Positions 36,645-45,277 of a stretch of DNA of 64,000 nucleotides are shown here, piece after piece; within the stretch, counting starts at the first letter, position 1; each line of letters begins with the position of its first letter. A program made the position numbers and the translations under genes. The DNA is from Bradyrhizobium sp. (lineage in GTDB: Bacteria; Pseudomonadota; Alphaproteobacteria; Rhizobiales; Xanthobacteraceae). Location: positions 1 through 64,000 of the forward strand of contig NZ_JACRMG010000009.1 in assembly GCF_016219575.1 (NCBI RefSeq). The letters run 5' to 3'. The notes beneath the pieces were generated by a model. That model was not told the DNA's origin. It saw only the letters and a program-made list of their open reading frames with translations, and made no database searches.

Positions 36645-37439
36645 ATGAACGGCGCACGCATGAGCACGCTTGCGTCCCTGCGCGGCAGCATCGAGCGCAT
36701 GGAAACCCATGGCGATGTGCATGGGCCGGACAGGGTCGCGCTCGGGCATCGCTCTGCCGATGAGATGCTGCGCGGCGGGCTGGCGCTGGCCGCCGTGCAT
36801 GAAGTGTTTGCCGAAGGGCATCAGGGCGCAGCCGCTACCGGTTTCATTGCCGGCATCGCCGGGCGGATTGCGCCGCGCAAGCCGCTGGTCTGGGTGCGGC
36901 AGGATTTTGCGGAAATTGAATCCGGCGCGCTGTCGCCGGGCGGGCTAGCCGAACTCGGCCTCGATCCGCGCCTGCTCGTCACCGTGCGCGCCGCCGATGT
37001 CGAGGCGGCACTGCGCACCACGGCCGATGCGCTGGCCTGCGATGCGCTGGGCGCCGTCGTGCTGGAGACTTTTGGCGAGGCGCGCCAGCTCGATCTCGTT
37101 GCCAGCCGAAAACTCACGCTGGCCGCGCAAGCCTCAGGGGTCACTGCGCTGCTGCTGCGCGTTGCGGCGCAACCGGCGCCTTCCACGGCGGAGACGCGCT
37201 GGATCGTGCGCGCGGCGCATTCGCCGCCGGCAGCACCCTGGAGTGCGTGGGGCGCGCCGGTGTTCGACGCGCAACTGGTGCGCAACCGTCATGGCCCGGT
37301 CGGGCGGTGGATCATGGAATGGAAGTGTGATGAGTGCCAATTCAGCGAGCCGGCGTCGTATCCTCAGCCTGTGGCTGCCATACCTGCCCATCGACCGCAT
37401 CAAGCGGCTGCGCGCGCAGGGCACCGTCTCGCGAGTTGA
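36645..37439 (+). CDS. imuA: Mutasome protein ImuA
   Basis: 264 residues, a RecA/SulA-like protein without an obvious Walker A motif. Recognised by LASLRGSIERME, DEMLRGGLALAAVHEVFA, WVRQDFAEIESGALSPGGL and the C-terminal WIMEWKCDECQF. It is the accessory factor linking ImuB and DnaE2 in SOS-induced translesion synthesis. The ATG at 36645 has GAGGAG upstream. The 3' end overlaps imuB by 110 bases, an unusually long overlap that is common in this cassette in rhizobia. Confidence 0.88.
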   Translation: MNGARMSTLASLRGSIERMETHGDVHGPDRVALGHRSADEMLRGGLALAAVHEVFAEGHQGAAATGFIAGIAGRIAPRKPLVWVRQDFAEIESGALSPGGLAELGLDPRLLVTVRAADVEAALRTTADALACDALGAVVLETFGEARQLDLVASRKLTLAAQASGVTALLLRVAAQPAPSTAETRWIVRAAHSPPAAPWSAWGAPVFDAQLVRNRHGPVGRWIMEWKCDECQFSEPASYPQPVAAIPAHRPHQAAARAGHRLAS

Positions 37440-39318
37440 GCTTGTTACAACAAGTGAGCTGGATGGGCTCGCATGTGAGGCAGGCACATTGGCAGGGCTC
37501 TCTCCCCCCTTGCGGGGGAGAGTTGGAGAGAGGGGTAATCACGAGCACCGCCCGAGCGGCTCACCCCTCTCCCTAACCTCGAGAGCGAGCTTCGCTCGCC
37601 TCGGACCCCGCAAGGGGGGAGGGAACCCATCCGCCGGTGCGTCCCTTACTGTCAGAAATGCCGAGACGCATTGTGAGGTGAGCACAGTGCGAGGGCTCCC
37701 TCTCCCGCTTGCGGGGGAGGGTTGGGGTGGGGGTATCGCCGCGAGTCCGACTGCTCGTGTGGAGAGAGCCCCCACCCGTATCGCATCTATCGATGCGATA
37801 CGGCCTCCCTCGCAAGCGGGGGAGGCGAAGGGAAACTTCCCGCAAGTCGTCGTCGCCAAGGAACACAACGCGCTGCTGCTCTATGCCATCGATGAGGCGG
37901 CCGCCCGCGCCGGGCTTTCGATCGGCCTGCCGCTCGCCAATGCCCGCGCCATCTGTCCTGAACTGACGGTGCATGACGCGGATGAAACCGCCGACCGCAA
38001 GACGCTGGAAGATATCGCCGACTGGTGCGACCGCTTCACGCCGCTGGTGGCGCTCGATCCGCCGCACGGGTTGTTCCTCGACATCACCGGCTGCGCCCAT
38101 CTGTTCGGCGGCGAGGCGGCGCTGTTGCGCACGCTGTGCAACGCGCTGGCACGGCAGGATTTTGCCGTCAGCGCGGCGATTGCCGCCACCTCGATCTGCG
38201 CCCGCACGCTGAGCCGCTGCGTCTGCGGCACCATCGTGGCCGATGGCGAGGAGGCCGACGCCGTCGCGCCGCTGCCGGTGGCCGCGCTCGGCGCCGATGA
38301 TGCCATCACGGGCGGGCTGCGCCGCGCCGGGCTGAAAACCATCGGCGACGTTGCCGCGCGCGGCCGTCACGAAATCTCGGCGCGGTTCGGTGCGCGCTTC
38401 ACCACGCAGCTCGCACATGCGCTGGGCGAGGGCGATGCGCCGATCAGCCCGCGCAAGCCGCCGCCGGATTACATCGTCGAAAAGCGCTTTGCCGAACCGG
38501 TTGCGACCGAAAGCACCATCTCGATCACGCTGTCGAGTCTCGCCGCCATGCTGGTGTCCGCCATGGACAGGCAGGGCAAGGGCGCGCGGCGGCTGGAGGC
38601 GGCGTTCTTCCGCACCGACGGCGCGGTGCGCGTCATCGCAGTCGATACCGGCCGCCCGGTGACGCGCGCCGAAGCGGTCGACCGCCTGTTCCGCGAGCGG
38701 CTGGAGGCGCTGAGCGATCCCCTCGATCCCGGTTTCGGCTTCGATCTCATCCGTCTCTCGGCCGGCCGTACCGAAATCGTGGTGCAGGAGCAGCGCGATC
38801 TCGATGCCACCACCCATGACAATGACGAACTGTCCGCGCTGGTCGACCGCATCGCCGCGCGCATCGGCGGAAAACGCGTGGTCGTGCACCTGCCTGAGGA
38901 TACGCACATCCCCGAGCGCGCCGCGCTGGCCGCGCCCGCGCAGCATCATCTGGCAGCCGCCACGCAAGCCATCTGGCCCGCGCGCGCCGAGGGCGAGCCG
39001 CCGCTGCGGCCGCTGCGGCTGTTCGAAAGGCCCGAGCCGATCAAGGTGCCGTTCGCCACCGTCCCCGACGGCCCGCCGCATCATTTCACCTGGCGCCGTG
39101 TCACCCATGCGGTGGTGCGCGTCGAAGGCCCCGAGCGCATCGCCATGGAATGGTGGAAGAGGAGCGGCCACGCGCTGACCCGCGACTATTTCCGCGTCGA
39201 GGACGAGGAGGGCCGCCGCTTCTGGATCTTTCGCGACGGGCTTTACGAGCGCGAGCTCAGGGATGAGGAGGGCGAGCCGGTGCCCGCCAGCTGGTACCTG
39301 CACGGGCTGTTCGCATGA
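37330..39318 (+). CDS. imuB: Y-family polymerase-like protein ImuB, with two in-frame repeat insertions
   Basis: 662 residues, well above the usual ~500-540. The head ILSLWLPYLPIDRIKRL and the body from VVVAKEHNALLLYAIDEAAA onward (FTPLVALDPPHGLFLDITGC, HLFGGEAAL) follow the Y-family fold. Between them, at about residues 58-167, lies arginine/glycine/serine-rich sequence with no family match, encoded by two palindromic repeats (37502-37621 and 37704-37820). ImuB recruits DnaE2 to the sliding clamp and is not itself an active polymerase. Reading stays open through both insertions, so the gene is probably still functional. ATG at 37330 inside imuA; its stop overlaps dnaE2 by 4 bases. Confidence 0.9.
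   Translation: MSANSASRRRILSLWLPYLPIDRIKRLRAQGTVSRVELVTTSELDGLACEAGTLAGLSPPLRGRVGERGNHEHRPSGSPLSLTSRASFARLGPRKGGGNPSAGASLTVRNAETHCEVSTVRGLPLPLAGEGWGGGIAASPTARVERAPTRIASIDAIRPPSQAGEAKGNFPQVVVAKEHNALLLYAIDEAAARAGLSIGLPLANARAICPELTVHDADETADRKTLEDIADWCDRFTPLVALDPPHGLFLDITGCAHLFGGEAALLRTLCNALARQDFAVSAAIAATSICARTLSRCVCGTIVADGEEADAVAPLPVAALGADDAITGGLRRAGLKTIGDVAARGRHEISARFGARFTTQLAHALGEGDAPISPRKPPPDYIVEKRFAEPVATESTISITLSSLAAMLVSAMDRQGKGARRLEAAFFRTDGAVRVIAVDTGRPVTRAEAVDRLFRERLEALSDPLDPGFGFDLIRLSAGRTEIVVQEQRDLDATTHDNDELSALVDRIAARIGGKRVVVHLPEDTHIPERAALAAPAQHHLAAATQAIWPARAEGEPPLRPLRLFERPEPIKVPFATVPDGPPHHFTWRRVTHAVVRVEGPERIAMEWWKRSGHALTRDYFRVEDEEGRRFWIFRDGLYERELRDEEGEPVPASWYLHGLFA
37502..37621. repeat. 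Palindromic repeat inserted in frame in imuB (first)
   Basis: The ends are perfect 16-bp reverse complements: CTCCCCCCTTGCGGGG (37502-37517) and CCCCGCAAGGGGGGAG (37606-37621). Inner hairpins are also present (for example GCGAGCTTCGCTCGC). The composition is unlike imuB, and it translates to LSPPLRGRVGERG-type sequence in frame. Confidence 0.85.
37704..37820. repeat. Palindromic repeat inserted in frame in imuB (second)
   Basis: End arms CCCGCTTGCG (37704-37713) and CGCAAGCGGG (37811-37820), flanked by CCTC/GAGG extensions. An internal perfect hairpin GTATCGCATC/GATGCGATAC sits at 37778-37787/37792-37801. Related in its ends to the first element, but with a different interior. Reads as LPLPLAGEGWGGG in the imuB frame. 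Confidence 0.82.
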
Positions 39319-42300
39319 GCGCGCCCGCTTATGCCGAGATCGGCATCACCACCAACTTCTCCTTCCTGCGCGGCGGCTCGGATCCGCGCGCCTATGTGCA
39401 TGAAGCAAGCCGCCTGCAAATCCCCGTCATCGGGGTTGCCGATCGCAACACGCTGGCCGGTGTGGTGCGTGCGCACAGCGAGCTCGACAATCCCGCGGTC
39501 GAATCCAGGCCAAAGCTCCTGATCGGCTCGCGCATCGTCTTCATCGACGGCACGCCCGATATCCTGGTCTATCCGCGCGACCGCGCCGCCTATGGGAGGC
39601 TGTGCCGGCTACTCACCCGCGGCAAGCGCGGCAACGATATCGAGCGGATCGAGAAGGGCGAGTGTCATCTGAAGCTTTCCGATCTCCTCGACTTCGCCGA
39701 AGGCCAGCTTCTCATCCTCTCCCTGCCGCATCGCTTCGACACCGCGCAGGCGCAAAAAGTGCTGGCGCAATTGCGCGACAGCGGCGCCGACGGCGTGTGG
39801 CTGGCGGCAAGCCTGCTCTATCGCGGCGACGACAGGCGCCGTCTCGCCCGGCTGCATCGTCTTGCGGTTGCCGCCAAGGTGCCGCTGCTCGCCACCAACG
39901 AGGTGCTCTATCACAACCCCGCGCGCCGTCCGCTGCAGGATGTGCTGACCTGCATCCGCGAGAAGACGACGATCGAGGCGATCGGCAGGAAGCTCGAGGC
40001 CAATGCCGAGCGCTATTTGAAGCCCGCCCATGAAATGGCGCGGCTGTTCCGCGATCTCCCGGAAGCCATCGCGGAGACCATGCGCTTCGCTTCCCGCATC
40101 TCCTTCTCCCTCGACCAGCTCAAATATCAATATCCCGACGAGCCGGTGCCGCCGGGCAAGACCGCGCAACAACATCTGGAAGACCTCACCTGGGCCGGCG
40201 TCGCCAGATATTTCGGCGGCGTCATCGACGACACGCTGCGCGCCACGCTCAACAAGGAGCTGGCGCTGATCGCCGAGCTGAAATACGCGCATTACTTCCT
40301 GACCGTGCACGACATCGTGCATTACGCGCGCAGCCAGAATATCCTGTGCCAGGGCAGGGGATCGGCGGCGAATTCGGCGGTCTGTTACGTGCTCGGCATC
40401 ACCTCGGTCGATCCGACCAAGGTCGATCTCCTGTTCGAGCGCTTCATCTCGAAGGAGCGGCTGGAGCCGCCCGACATCGACGTCGATTTCGAGCATTCGC
40501 GGCGCGAGGAGGTGATGCAGTATGTCTATCGCCGCTATGGCCGCCACCGCGCCGCGATCATCGCCACCGTCATCCATTATCGCCCGCGCAGCGCCATCCG
40601 CGACGTCGGCAAGGCCCTGGGCCTGACCGAGGACGTCACTGCAGCGCTCGCCGACACCGTGTGGGGCAGCTGGGGCAAGGGCCTCAACGAGACGCAGGTG
40701 CGCCAGGCCGGGCTCGATCCGCAGAATGCAATGATCGGGCTGGCAGTGGAGCTCGCCAGCGAGTTGATCGAGTTCCCGCGGCATTTGTCGCAGCATGTCG
40801 GCGGCTATGTGCTGACGCAGGACCGGCTCGACACTTACGTGCCGATCGGCAATGCCGCGATGGACGACCGCACCTTCATCGAATGGGACAAGGACGACGT
40901 CGATGCCTTGAACATGATGAAGGTCGACGTGCTGGCGCTGGGCATGCTGACCTGCATCCGCAAATGCTTCGACCTGATCGATTTGCACAAGGGCAAACGC
41001 TGGGAACTTGCCACCATTCCACAGGACGATGCGCCGGTTTACGACATGCTGTGCCGCGGCGAGTCGCTCGGCGTGTTCCAGGTCGAGAGCCGCGCGCAGA
41101 TGAACATGCTGCCGCGCCTGAAGCCGCGCACCTTCTACGACCTCGTCATCGAGGTTGCGATCGTGCGCCCGGGGCCGATCCAGGGCGACATGGTGCATCC
41201 ATACTTGCGCCGGCGAAACGGCGTCGAGAAGGAGATTTATCCGTCGCCTTCGCCCGGGCACGGCCCGCCGGACGAACTCTACAAGGTGCTGCACAAGACG
41301 CTCGGCGTGCCGCTGTTCCAGGAGCAGGCGATGCGCATCGCCATCGAGGCCGCAAAGTTCACGCCGGAGGAGGCCAACGGCCTGCGCCGCTCGATGGCGA
41401 CCTTCCGCAATGTCGGCACCATCGGCAAGTTCGAAGACAAGATGATCGGCAACATGATCGCGCGCGGCTATGCGCCGGAATTCGCCAAAAACTGTTTTGA
41501 GCAGATCAAGGGTTTCGGCTCCTACGGTTTTCCGGAGAGCCATGCCGCAAGCTTCGCCCAGCTCGTCTATGTATCGTCATGGCTGAAGCATTATCACCCC
41601 GACGCCTTCTGCTGCGGGCTGCTCAACTCCCAGCCGATGGGCTTTTACGCCCCTGCGCAGATCGTCGGCGATGCCCGCAAGAACGGCGTCGAGGTGCGCG
41701 AGATCGATGTGTCCTTCAGCTTCGCGCAGAACATGCTGGAGGAGGGGAGCGGGAAGTATTGCGCCGTCCGCCTCGGCTTCCGCCAAATCGACGGCTTTCA
41801 CTGGGGGGACCCGGATGAGGAGCGGTTGAAGCGTAGCCAGACATTCTTCAAAGGTGAATCCGGGACGTTGCCAGAGGCTCCCACCTCTCCCCAACGGGGA
41901 GAGGTCGATTTGCACGACCAGTGCAAATCGGGTGAGGGGGGGCAGGTCCCACGAGAGACCGTACCCCTCACCCGCGCCTTCGGCGCGACCTCTCCCTATG
42001 GGAGAGGTGAGCCACTGCCGGTGTCGCAAGAAATAGACGACTGGGCCTCCCGCATCGTCGCCGCGCGAACGCGCCGCCCCTTCACCTCGCTGGAAGACTT
42101 CGCCCGCGACACGGCCTTGCCCAAGCGCGCGCTGATCCTGCTGGCCGATGCCGACGCCTTCCGCTCCATCTGCCTCGATCGCCGTGCCGCGCTATGGGCG
42201 GTGCGCCGCCTGCCCGACGACGTGCCGCTGCCGCTGTTCGAGGCCGCCATCGCCCGCGAGCAGCCCGACGAGAACGCAAAGCCCTTGCCCGCTATGCCGT

Positions 42301-42851
42301 TGCCGGAGCAGGTCGTTGCCGACTACCAGACCATCCGCCTTTCGCTAAAGGGCCATCCGATGGAATTCCTGCGGGAGAAATTTTCGCGTGAGCGCGTCGC
42401 CGCCTGCAGGGACGTCAATCACAAGAACGACAAGCGCAGGGTGAGCTGCGCCGGCGTGGTGCTGGTGCGCCAGCGCCCGGGCAGCGCCAAGGGCGTGGTA
42501 TTCATGACGCTGGAGGACGAGACCGGGATTGCCAACATCGTGGTGTGGCCGAAGGTGATGGAGAAGTACCGCAAGGAGGTGATGGGCGCCCGGCTGATCC
42601 TGGTCGAGGGCTACATCCAGAGCAGCCCCGAGGAAGTGACGCATCTGGTGGCGCAACGGCTCACCGACCGCTCGCACGATCTCATCGGGCTCGCCAACGA
42701 TGTGTTATCCAAAAAGCCCGCGCTGCCCACCGGCCCGGCGCTGATCGAGCCCCTACACGACGACCGCCGCCAGCACCCGGAAAACCCCGCCCAGAAAATC
42801 CGCCACCCCCGCAACGTCCGCATCCTGCCGGCATCAAGGGATTTTCATTAG
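39315..42851 (+). CDS. dnaE2: Error-prone DNA polymerase DnaE2, with one in-frame repeat insertion
   Basis: 1178 residues, against roughly 1040-1130 for the family. N-terminal PHP domain (AEIGITTNFSFLRGGSDP), C-family polymerase core (CQGRGSAANSAVCYVLGI, PPDIDVDFEHSRREEVMQY, VIRPGPIQGDMVHPYLRRR-type), helix-hairpin-helix part, and an OB-fold (VSCAGVVLVRQRPGS) near the C-terminus. It performs translesion synthesis in the SOS response with ImuA and ImuB. At about residues 856-899 a foreign palindromic repeat is read in frame just before DDWASRIVAAR. The ATG overlaps the imuB stop by 4 bases. Confidence 0.95.
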   Translation: MSAPAYAEIGITTNFSFLRGGSDPRAYVHEASRLQIPVIGVADRNTLAGVVRAHSELDNPAVESRPKLLIGSRIVFIDGTPDILVYPRDRAAYGRLCRLLTRGKRGNDIERIEKGECHLKLSDLLDFAEGQLLILSLPHRFDTAQAQKVLAQLRDSGADGVWLAASLLYRGDDRRRLARLHRLAVAAKVPLLATNEVLYHNPARRPLQDVLTCIREKTTIEAIGRKLEANAERYLKPAHEMARLFRDLPEAIAETMRFASRISFSLDQLKYQYPDEPVPPGKTAQQHLEDLTWAGVARYFGGVIDDTLRATLNKELALIAELKYAHYFLTVHDIVHYARSQNILCQGRGSAANSAVCYVLGITSVDPTKVDLLFERFISKERLEPPDIDVDFEHSRREEVMQYVYRRYGRHRAAIIATVIHYRPRSAIRDVGKALGLTEDVTAALADTVWGSWGKGLNETQVRQAGLDPQNAMIGLAVELASELIEFPRHLSQHVGGYVLTQDRLDTYVPIGNAAMDDRTFIEWDKDDVDALNMMKVDVLALGMLTCIRKCFDLIDLHKGKRWELATIPQDDAPVYDMLCRGESLGVFQVESRAQMNMLPRLKPRTFYDLVIEVAIVRPGPIQGDMVHPYLRRRNGVEKEIYPSPSPGHGPPDELYKVLHKTLGVPLFQEQAMRIAIEAAKFTPEEANGLRRSMATFRNVGTIGKFEDKMIGNMIARGYAPEFAKNCFEQIKGFGSYGFPESHAASFAQLVYVSSWLKHYHPDAFCCGLLNSQPMGFYAPAQIVGDARKNGVEVREIDVSFSFAQNMLEEGSGKYCAVRLGFRQIDGFHWGDPDEERLKRSQTFFKGESGTLPEAPTSPQRGEVDLHDQCKSGEGGQVPRETVPLTRAFGATSPYGRGEPLPVSQEIDDWASRIVAARTRRPFTSLEDFARDTALPKRALILLADADAFRSICLDRRAALWAVRRLPDDVPLPLFEAAIAREQPDENAKPLPAMPLPEQVVADYQTIRLSLKGHPMEFLREKFSRERVAACRDVNHKNDKRRVSCAGVVLVRQRPGSAKGVVFMTLEDETGIANIVVWPKVMEKYRKEVMGARLILVEGYIQSSPEEVTHLVAQRLTDRSHDLIGLANDVLSKKPALPTGPALIEPLHDDRRQHPENPAQKIRHPRNVRILPASRDFH
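41882..42009. repeat. Palindromic repeat inserted in frame in dnaE2
   Basis: End arms CACCTCTCCC (41882-41891) and GGGAGAGGTG (42000-42009) are perfect reverse complements. Inside are CTCCCCAACGGGGAG, GATTTGCACGACCAGTGCAAATC and CGCGCCTTCGGCGCG hairpins. The unit reads TSPQRGEVDLHDQCKSGEGG-like sequence without stop in the dnaE2 frame. Confidence 0.83.
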
Positions 42852-42863
42852 GAGAGCCGACTT

Positions 42864-42895
42864 GTAGGGCGGATTAGCCGAAGGCGTAATCCGCC
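42864..42895 (+). repeat. Left REP of the RAYT unit
   Basis: 32 bases beginning GTAGGGCGGATTAGCC and ending TAATCCGCC; GGCGGATTA and TAATCCGCC form its own hairpin. It lies between dnaE2 and the transposase start at 42920. Confidence 0.9.
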
Positions 42896-42919
42896 ACCAA
42901 CTGCAGCAAATGAAAGCCC

Positions 42920-43453
42920 ATGCCCAACTACCGTCGTGCATTCGTTCCGGGTGGCTGCTGGTTCTTCACGGTCAACTTGCGCGACCGTCGCAAGACCCTG
43001 CTGGTTGACCACATCGAGACCTTGCGCGAAGCGATCTCCGTAACCCGTCAAAGCTATCCATTTGCAATCGATGCATTCGTCGTGCTGCCTGATCATTTGC
43101 ACGCGGTGTGGAGTCTCCCGCCGGACGACTTCGACTTTTCTACGAGATGGCGATTGATCAAGAGCCGCTTTGCGAAAGCGCTGCCCAAGGAAGAACCATT
43201 CGACGCCGTCCGGCTTCGACCCAATGAACGGGGCGTATGGCAGCGCCGGTTCTGGGAGCATTTGATCCGCGATGAAGCCGATTTCGCGCGCCACGTCGAA
43301 TATTGTTATATCAACCCCATGAAGCATGGCCTCGTCAGCCGGGTCTCCGATTGGCGGTATTCCTCGTTTCATCGAGATGTTCGAGCCGGATTATTCCCGC
43401 AAGATTGGGGCGGCGATGTCGAAGCGACCGGCAATTTCGGCGAACGCGGCTGA
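42920..43453 (+). CDS. REP-associated tyrosine transposase (RAYT)
   Basis: 177 residues, IS200/IS605 Y1 transposase-like. The HUH metal motif is PDHLHAVW (His59, His61) and the catalytic tyrosine lies in YCYINPMKHGLV (Tyr130, with Tyr128 close by); WQRRFWEHLIRDE is typical of RAYTs. It would cut and rejoin single-stranded DNA at REP hairpins. It is intact. The weak GAAAG before the ATG suggests low translation. It sits as a single gene between its two REPs. Confidence 0.92.
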   Translation: MPNYRRAFVPGGCWFFTVNLRDRRKTLLVDHIETLREAISVTRQSYPFAIDAFVVLPDHLHAVWSLPPDDFDFSTRWRLIKSRFAKALPKEEPFDAVRLRPNERGVWQRRFWEHLIRDEADFARHVEYCYINPMKHGLVSRVSDWRYSSFHRDVRAGLFPQDWGGDVEATGNFGERG

Positions 43454-43455
43454 AC

Positions 43456-43487
43456 GGCGGATTACGCCTTTGGCTAATCCGCCCTAC
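43456..43487 (-). repeat. Right REP of the RAYT unit
   Basis: Reverse complement of the left REP with one mismatch (position 16-17 of the arm). Starts 2 bases behind the transposase stop codon. Confidence 0.9.
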
Positions 43488-43515
43488 GGCATTTCACTAG
43501 GTTGTTCCCACCTCC

Positions 43516-43803
43516 TCACTCCACCGCTGCCCCCACCGGCGGGCCGCCGGGCGGGCGGTGCAGGAAGGTGATGGTGAGATACGCCCCGACCCACGAGCCG
43601 AGCGCTGCGAACGCCACATAGATCCAGTTTTCGGTGTAGCTGATCACCGCATAGGACGACAGCACATACCAGATGCTGCTCCAGGTCGCCGCCGGCACGC
43701 GCTTCTTCGCCACCACCGCCGAGGTGAACATGACATAGACCGCATCGGTGAGCGCAGTAGCGAGCAGGACGCCGCCCGCGGTGAGGGGATCGATGGCAGC
43801 CAT
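43516..43803 (-). CDS. Small membrane protein, unknown function
   Basis: 95 residues with three predicted helices (about 8-30, 43-57 and 59-82) and a Pro/Gly-rich tail. GGAG lies six bases before the ATG at 43803. No family was recognised; the pattern LTDAVYVMFTSAVVAKKR is common in small rhizobial membrane proteins. Confidence 0.7.
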   Translation of the reverse strand: MAAIDPLTAGGVLLATALTDAVYVMFTSAVVAKKRVPAATWSSIWYVLSSYAVISYTENWIYVAFAALGSWVGAYLTITFLHRPPGGPPVGAAVE

Positions 43804-43902
43804 TGCAACTCCTTCAGTGGTGGGACATCGTTCGAAACCGTTAGAGCATGGCCGCTGGAAGCGAGCACCTTTCTTCGAAGCAATCATGCACAAAATCGAG
43901 TG

Positions 43903-45143
43903 ATGGCAATGCAAAGTCCCCGCGAGATTCTCGGCCATGTCTGGAATTCGGCCGGCGGCGATCCCGCCGCGCTCGATGTGGTGACGTTGACCGGCGAGGA
44001 GCCGCAGCTGCCGTCGTCGTTTCGCGTCGCCGCGGCTGCGCAAGTCAGCATCGCTGCATCGGCGCTTGCCGCCGCCGAAATCTGGAAGCAGCGCTCCGGC
44101 GAGGCGCAGGACGTCAATGTCGACATGCGCCACGCCACGGTCGAATGCCGTTCCGAGCGTTACCTGCGCGTCGCCGGCAAGCCGCCGCCGCCCGCATGGG
44201 ACGCCATCGCCGGAATCTACCGGACCGGCGACAGGAGGTTCGTGCGGCTGCATACGAACTTCCCGCATCACCGCGCCGCCGTCTGCAAGGTGCTCGACTG
44301 CAAGGCCGAGCGCGAGGATGTGCAGGCTGCACTGATGCAATGGGAAGCGGAAGCCTTCGAGACGGCGGCATCCGCGTGCTCGATCTGTCGCGCGTGATCG
44401 CCGGTCCGGTCGCCGGCCGCACGCTTGCCGCGCACGGCGCCGACGTGATGCTGGTCTCCGGCCCCGATCTGCCGGCGATCCCGTGGCTCACCATCGACAA
44501 CGGCCGCGGCAAGCTGTCGAGCTTCGTCGAATTGAAGAGCGAACAGGGGCGGGCCGCGTTGCGCGAGCTGCTGGCCGAGGCCGACATCTTCTCGCAAGGC
44601 TACCGGCCGCGCGCACTCGCCGCACTCGGCTTTGCGCCCGAGGATGCGGCGCGGATCAGTCCGGGTATCGTCCTTGTGACGCTGTCGGCCTATGGCCATG
44701 CCGGCCCGTGGGCGGAGCGGCGCGGCTTCGACTCGCTGGTGCAGACCGCAACCGGCTTCAACCACGCCGAGGGCGAGGCGGCAGGCGTGGACGGACCGAA
44801 AGAACTGCCGGCGCAGATGCTCGATCATGCCACCGGCTACTTCATGGCGTTCGGCGCCATGATGGCGAAGTCACGCCAGGCGCGCGAGGGCGGCAGCTGG
44901 CACGTCCGGGTATCGCTGGCGCAGACCGGGCGATGGCTGTGGAATCTCGGCCGGCTTGCCGACGGCCTGAAAACCCCGGATTTTCCCGGTGATGCGGTGA
45001 AGCCGTTTATCGAGGAGCTTGCATCCGGCTTCGGGCAGCTGAGCTCCGTCAAGCCGTCTGCGATCCTGTCGAAGACGCCAGCATCCTGGGCGCGGCCTTC
45101 GATGCCGCTCGGCAGTCACCCGCCGCAATGGCCGTCACGTTAG
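43903..45143 (+). pseudogene. Broken CoA-transferase family III (CaiB/BaiF-like) gene
   Basis: The first part (43903 to about 44365) reads MAMQSPREILGHVWNSAGG and so on, then hits a stop at 44397. The second part continues one frame over from about 44362 as GIRVLDLSRVIAGPVAGRTL, the classic start of a CoA-transferase III domain, to GSHPPQWPSR at 45143. The join at about 44361-44370 also seems to lack a stretch normally found between the two halves, so a deletion with frame change is likely. A sequencing error cannot be excluded from one sequence. Intact relatives move CoA between acids. Confidence 0.75.
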
Positions 45144-45277
45144 CCCTGTACAAAATTTGACGACCGATTCCGGGGCCATCTGCACTTTTTTTGGTTGTCT
45201 GGATCAGGATTTGGGCACTATTAGCGGACCGGTGAGACATTTCGTCGCTGCTGGCTTCGAGGAAACGACCGGACTGC

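Larger units (their letters stand above)
42864..43487 (+). mobile_element. RAYT unit: REP-associated transposase gene with inverted REP ends
   Basis: A 624-bp unit made of a left REP (42864-42895), a transposase gene and a right REP (43456-43487) in opposite orientation. The two 32-bp REPs are reverse complements with a single difference. The unit begins 12 bases behind the dnaE2 stop. RAYTs are domesticated IS200-like genes thought to spread or maintain REP/REPIN repeats. Confidence 0.88.

Noticed and set aside
37330..39318. imuB as a pseudogene because of the inserted repeats
   Set aside because: The frame is open across both insertions, the conserved parts on either side are intact, and the overlaps with imuA and dnaE2 are kept.
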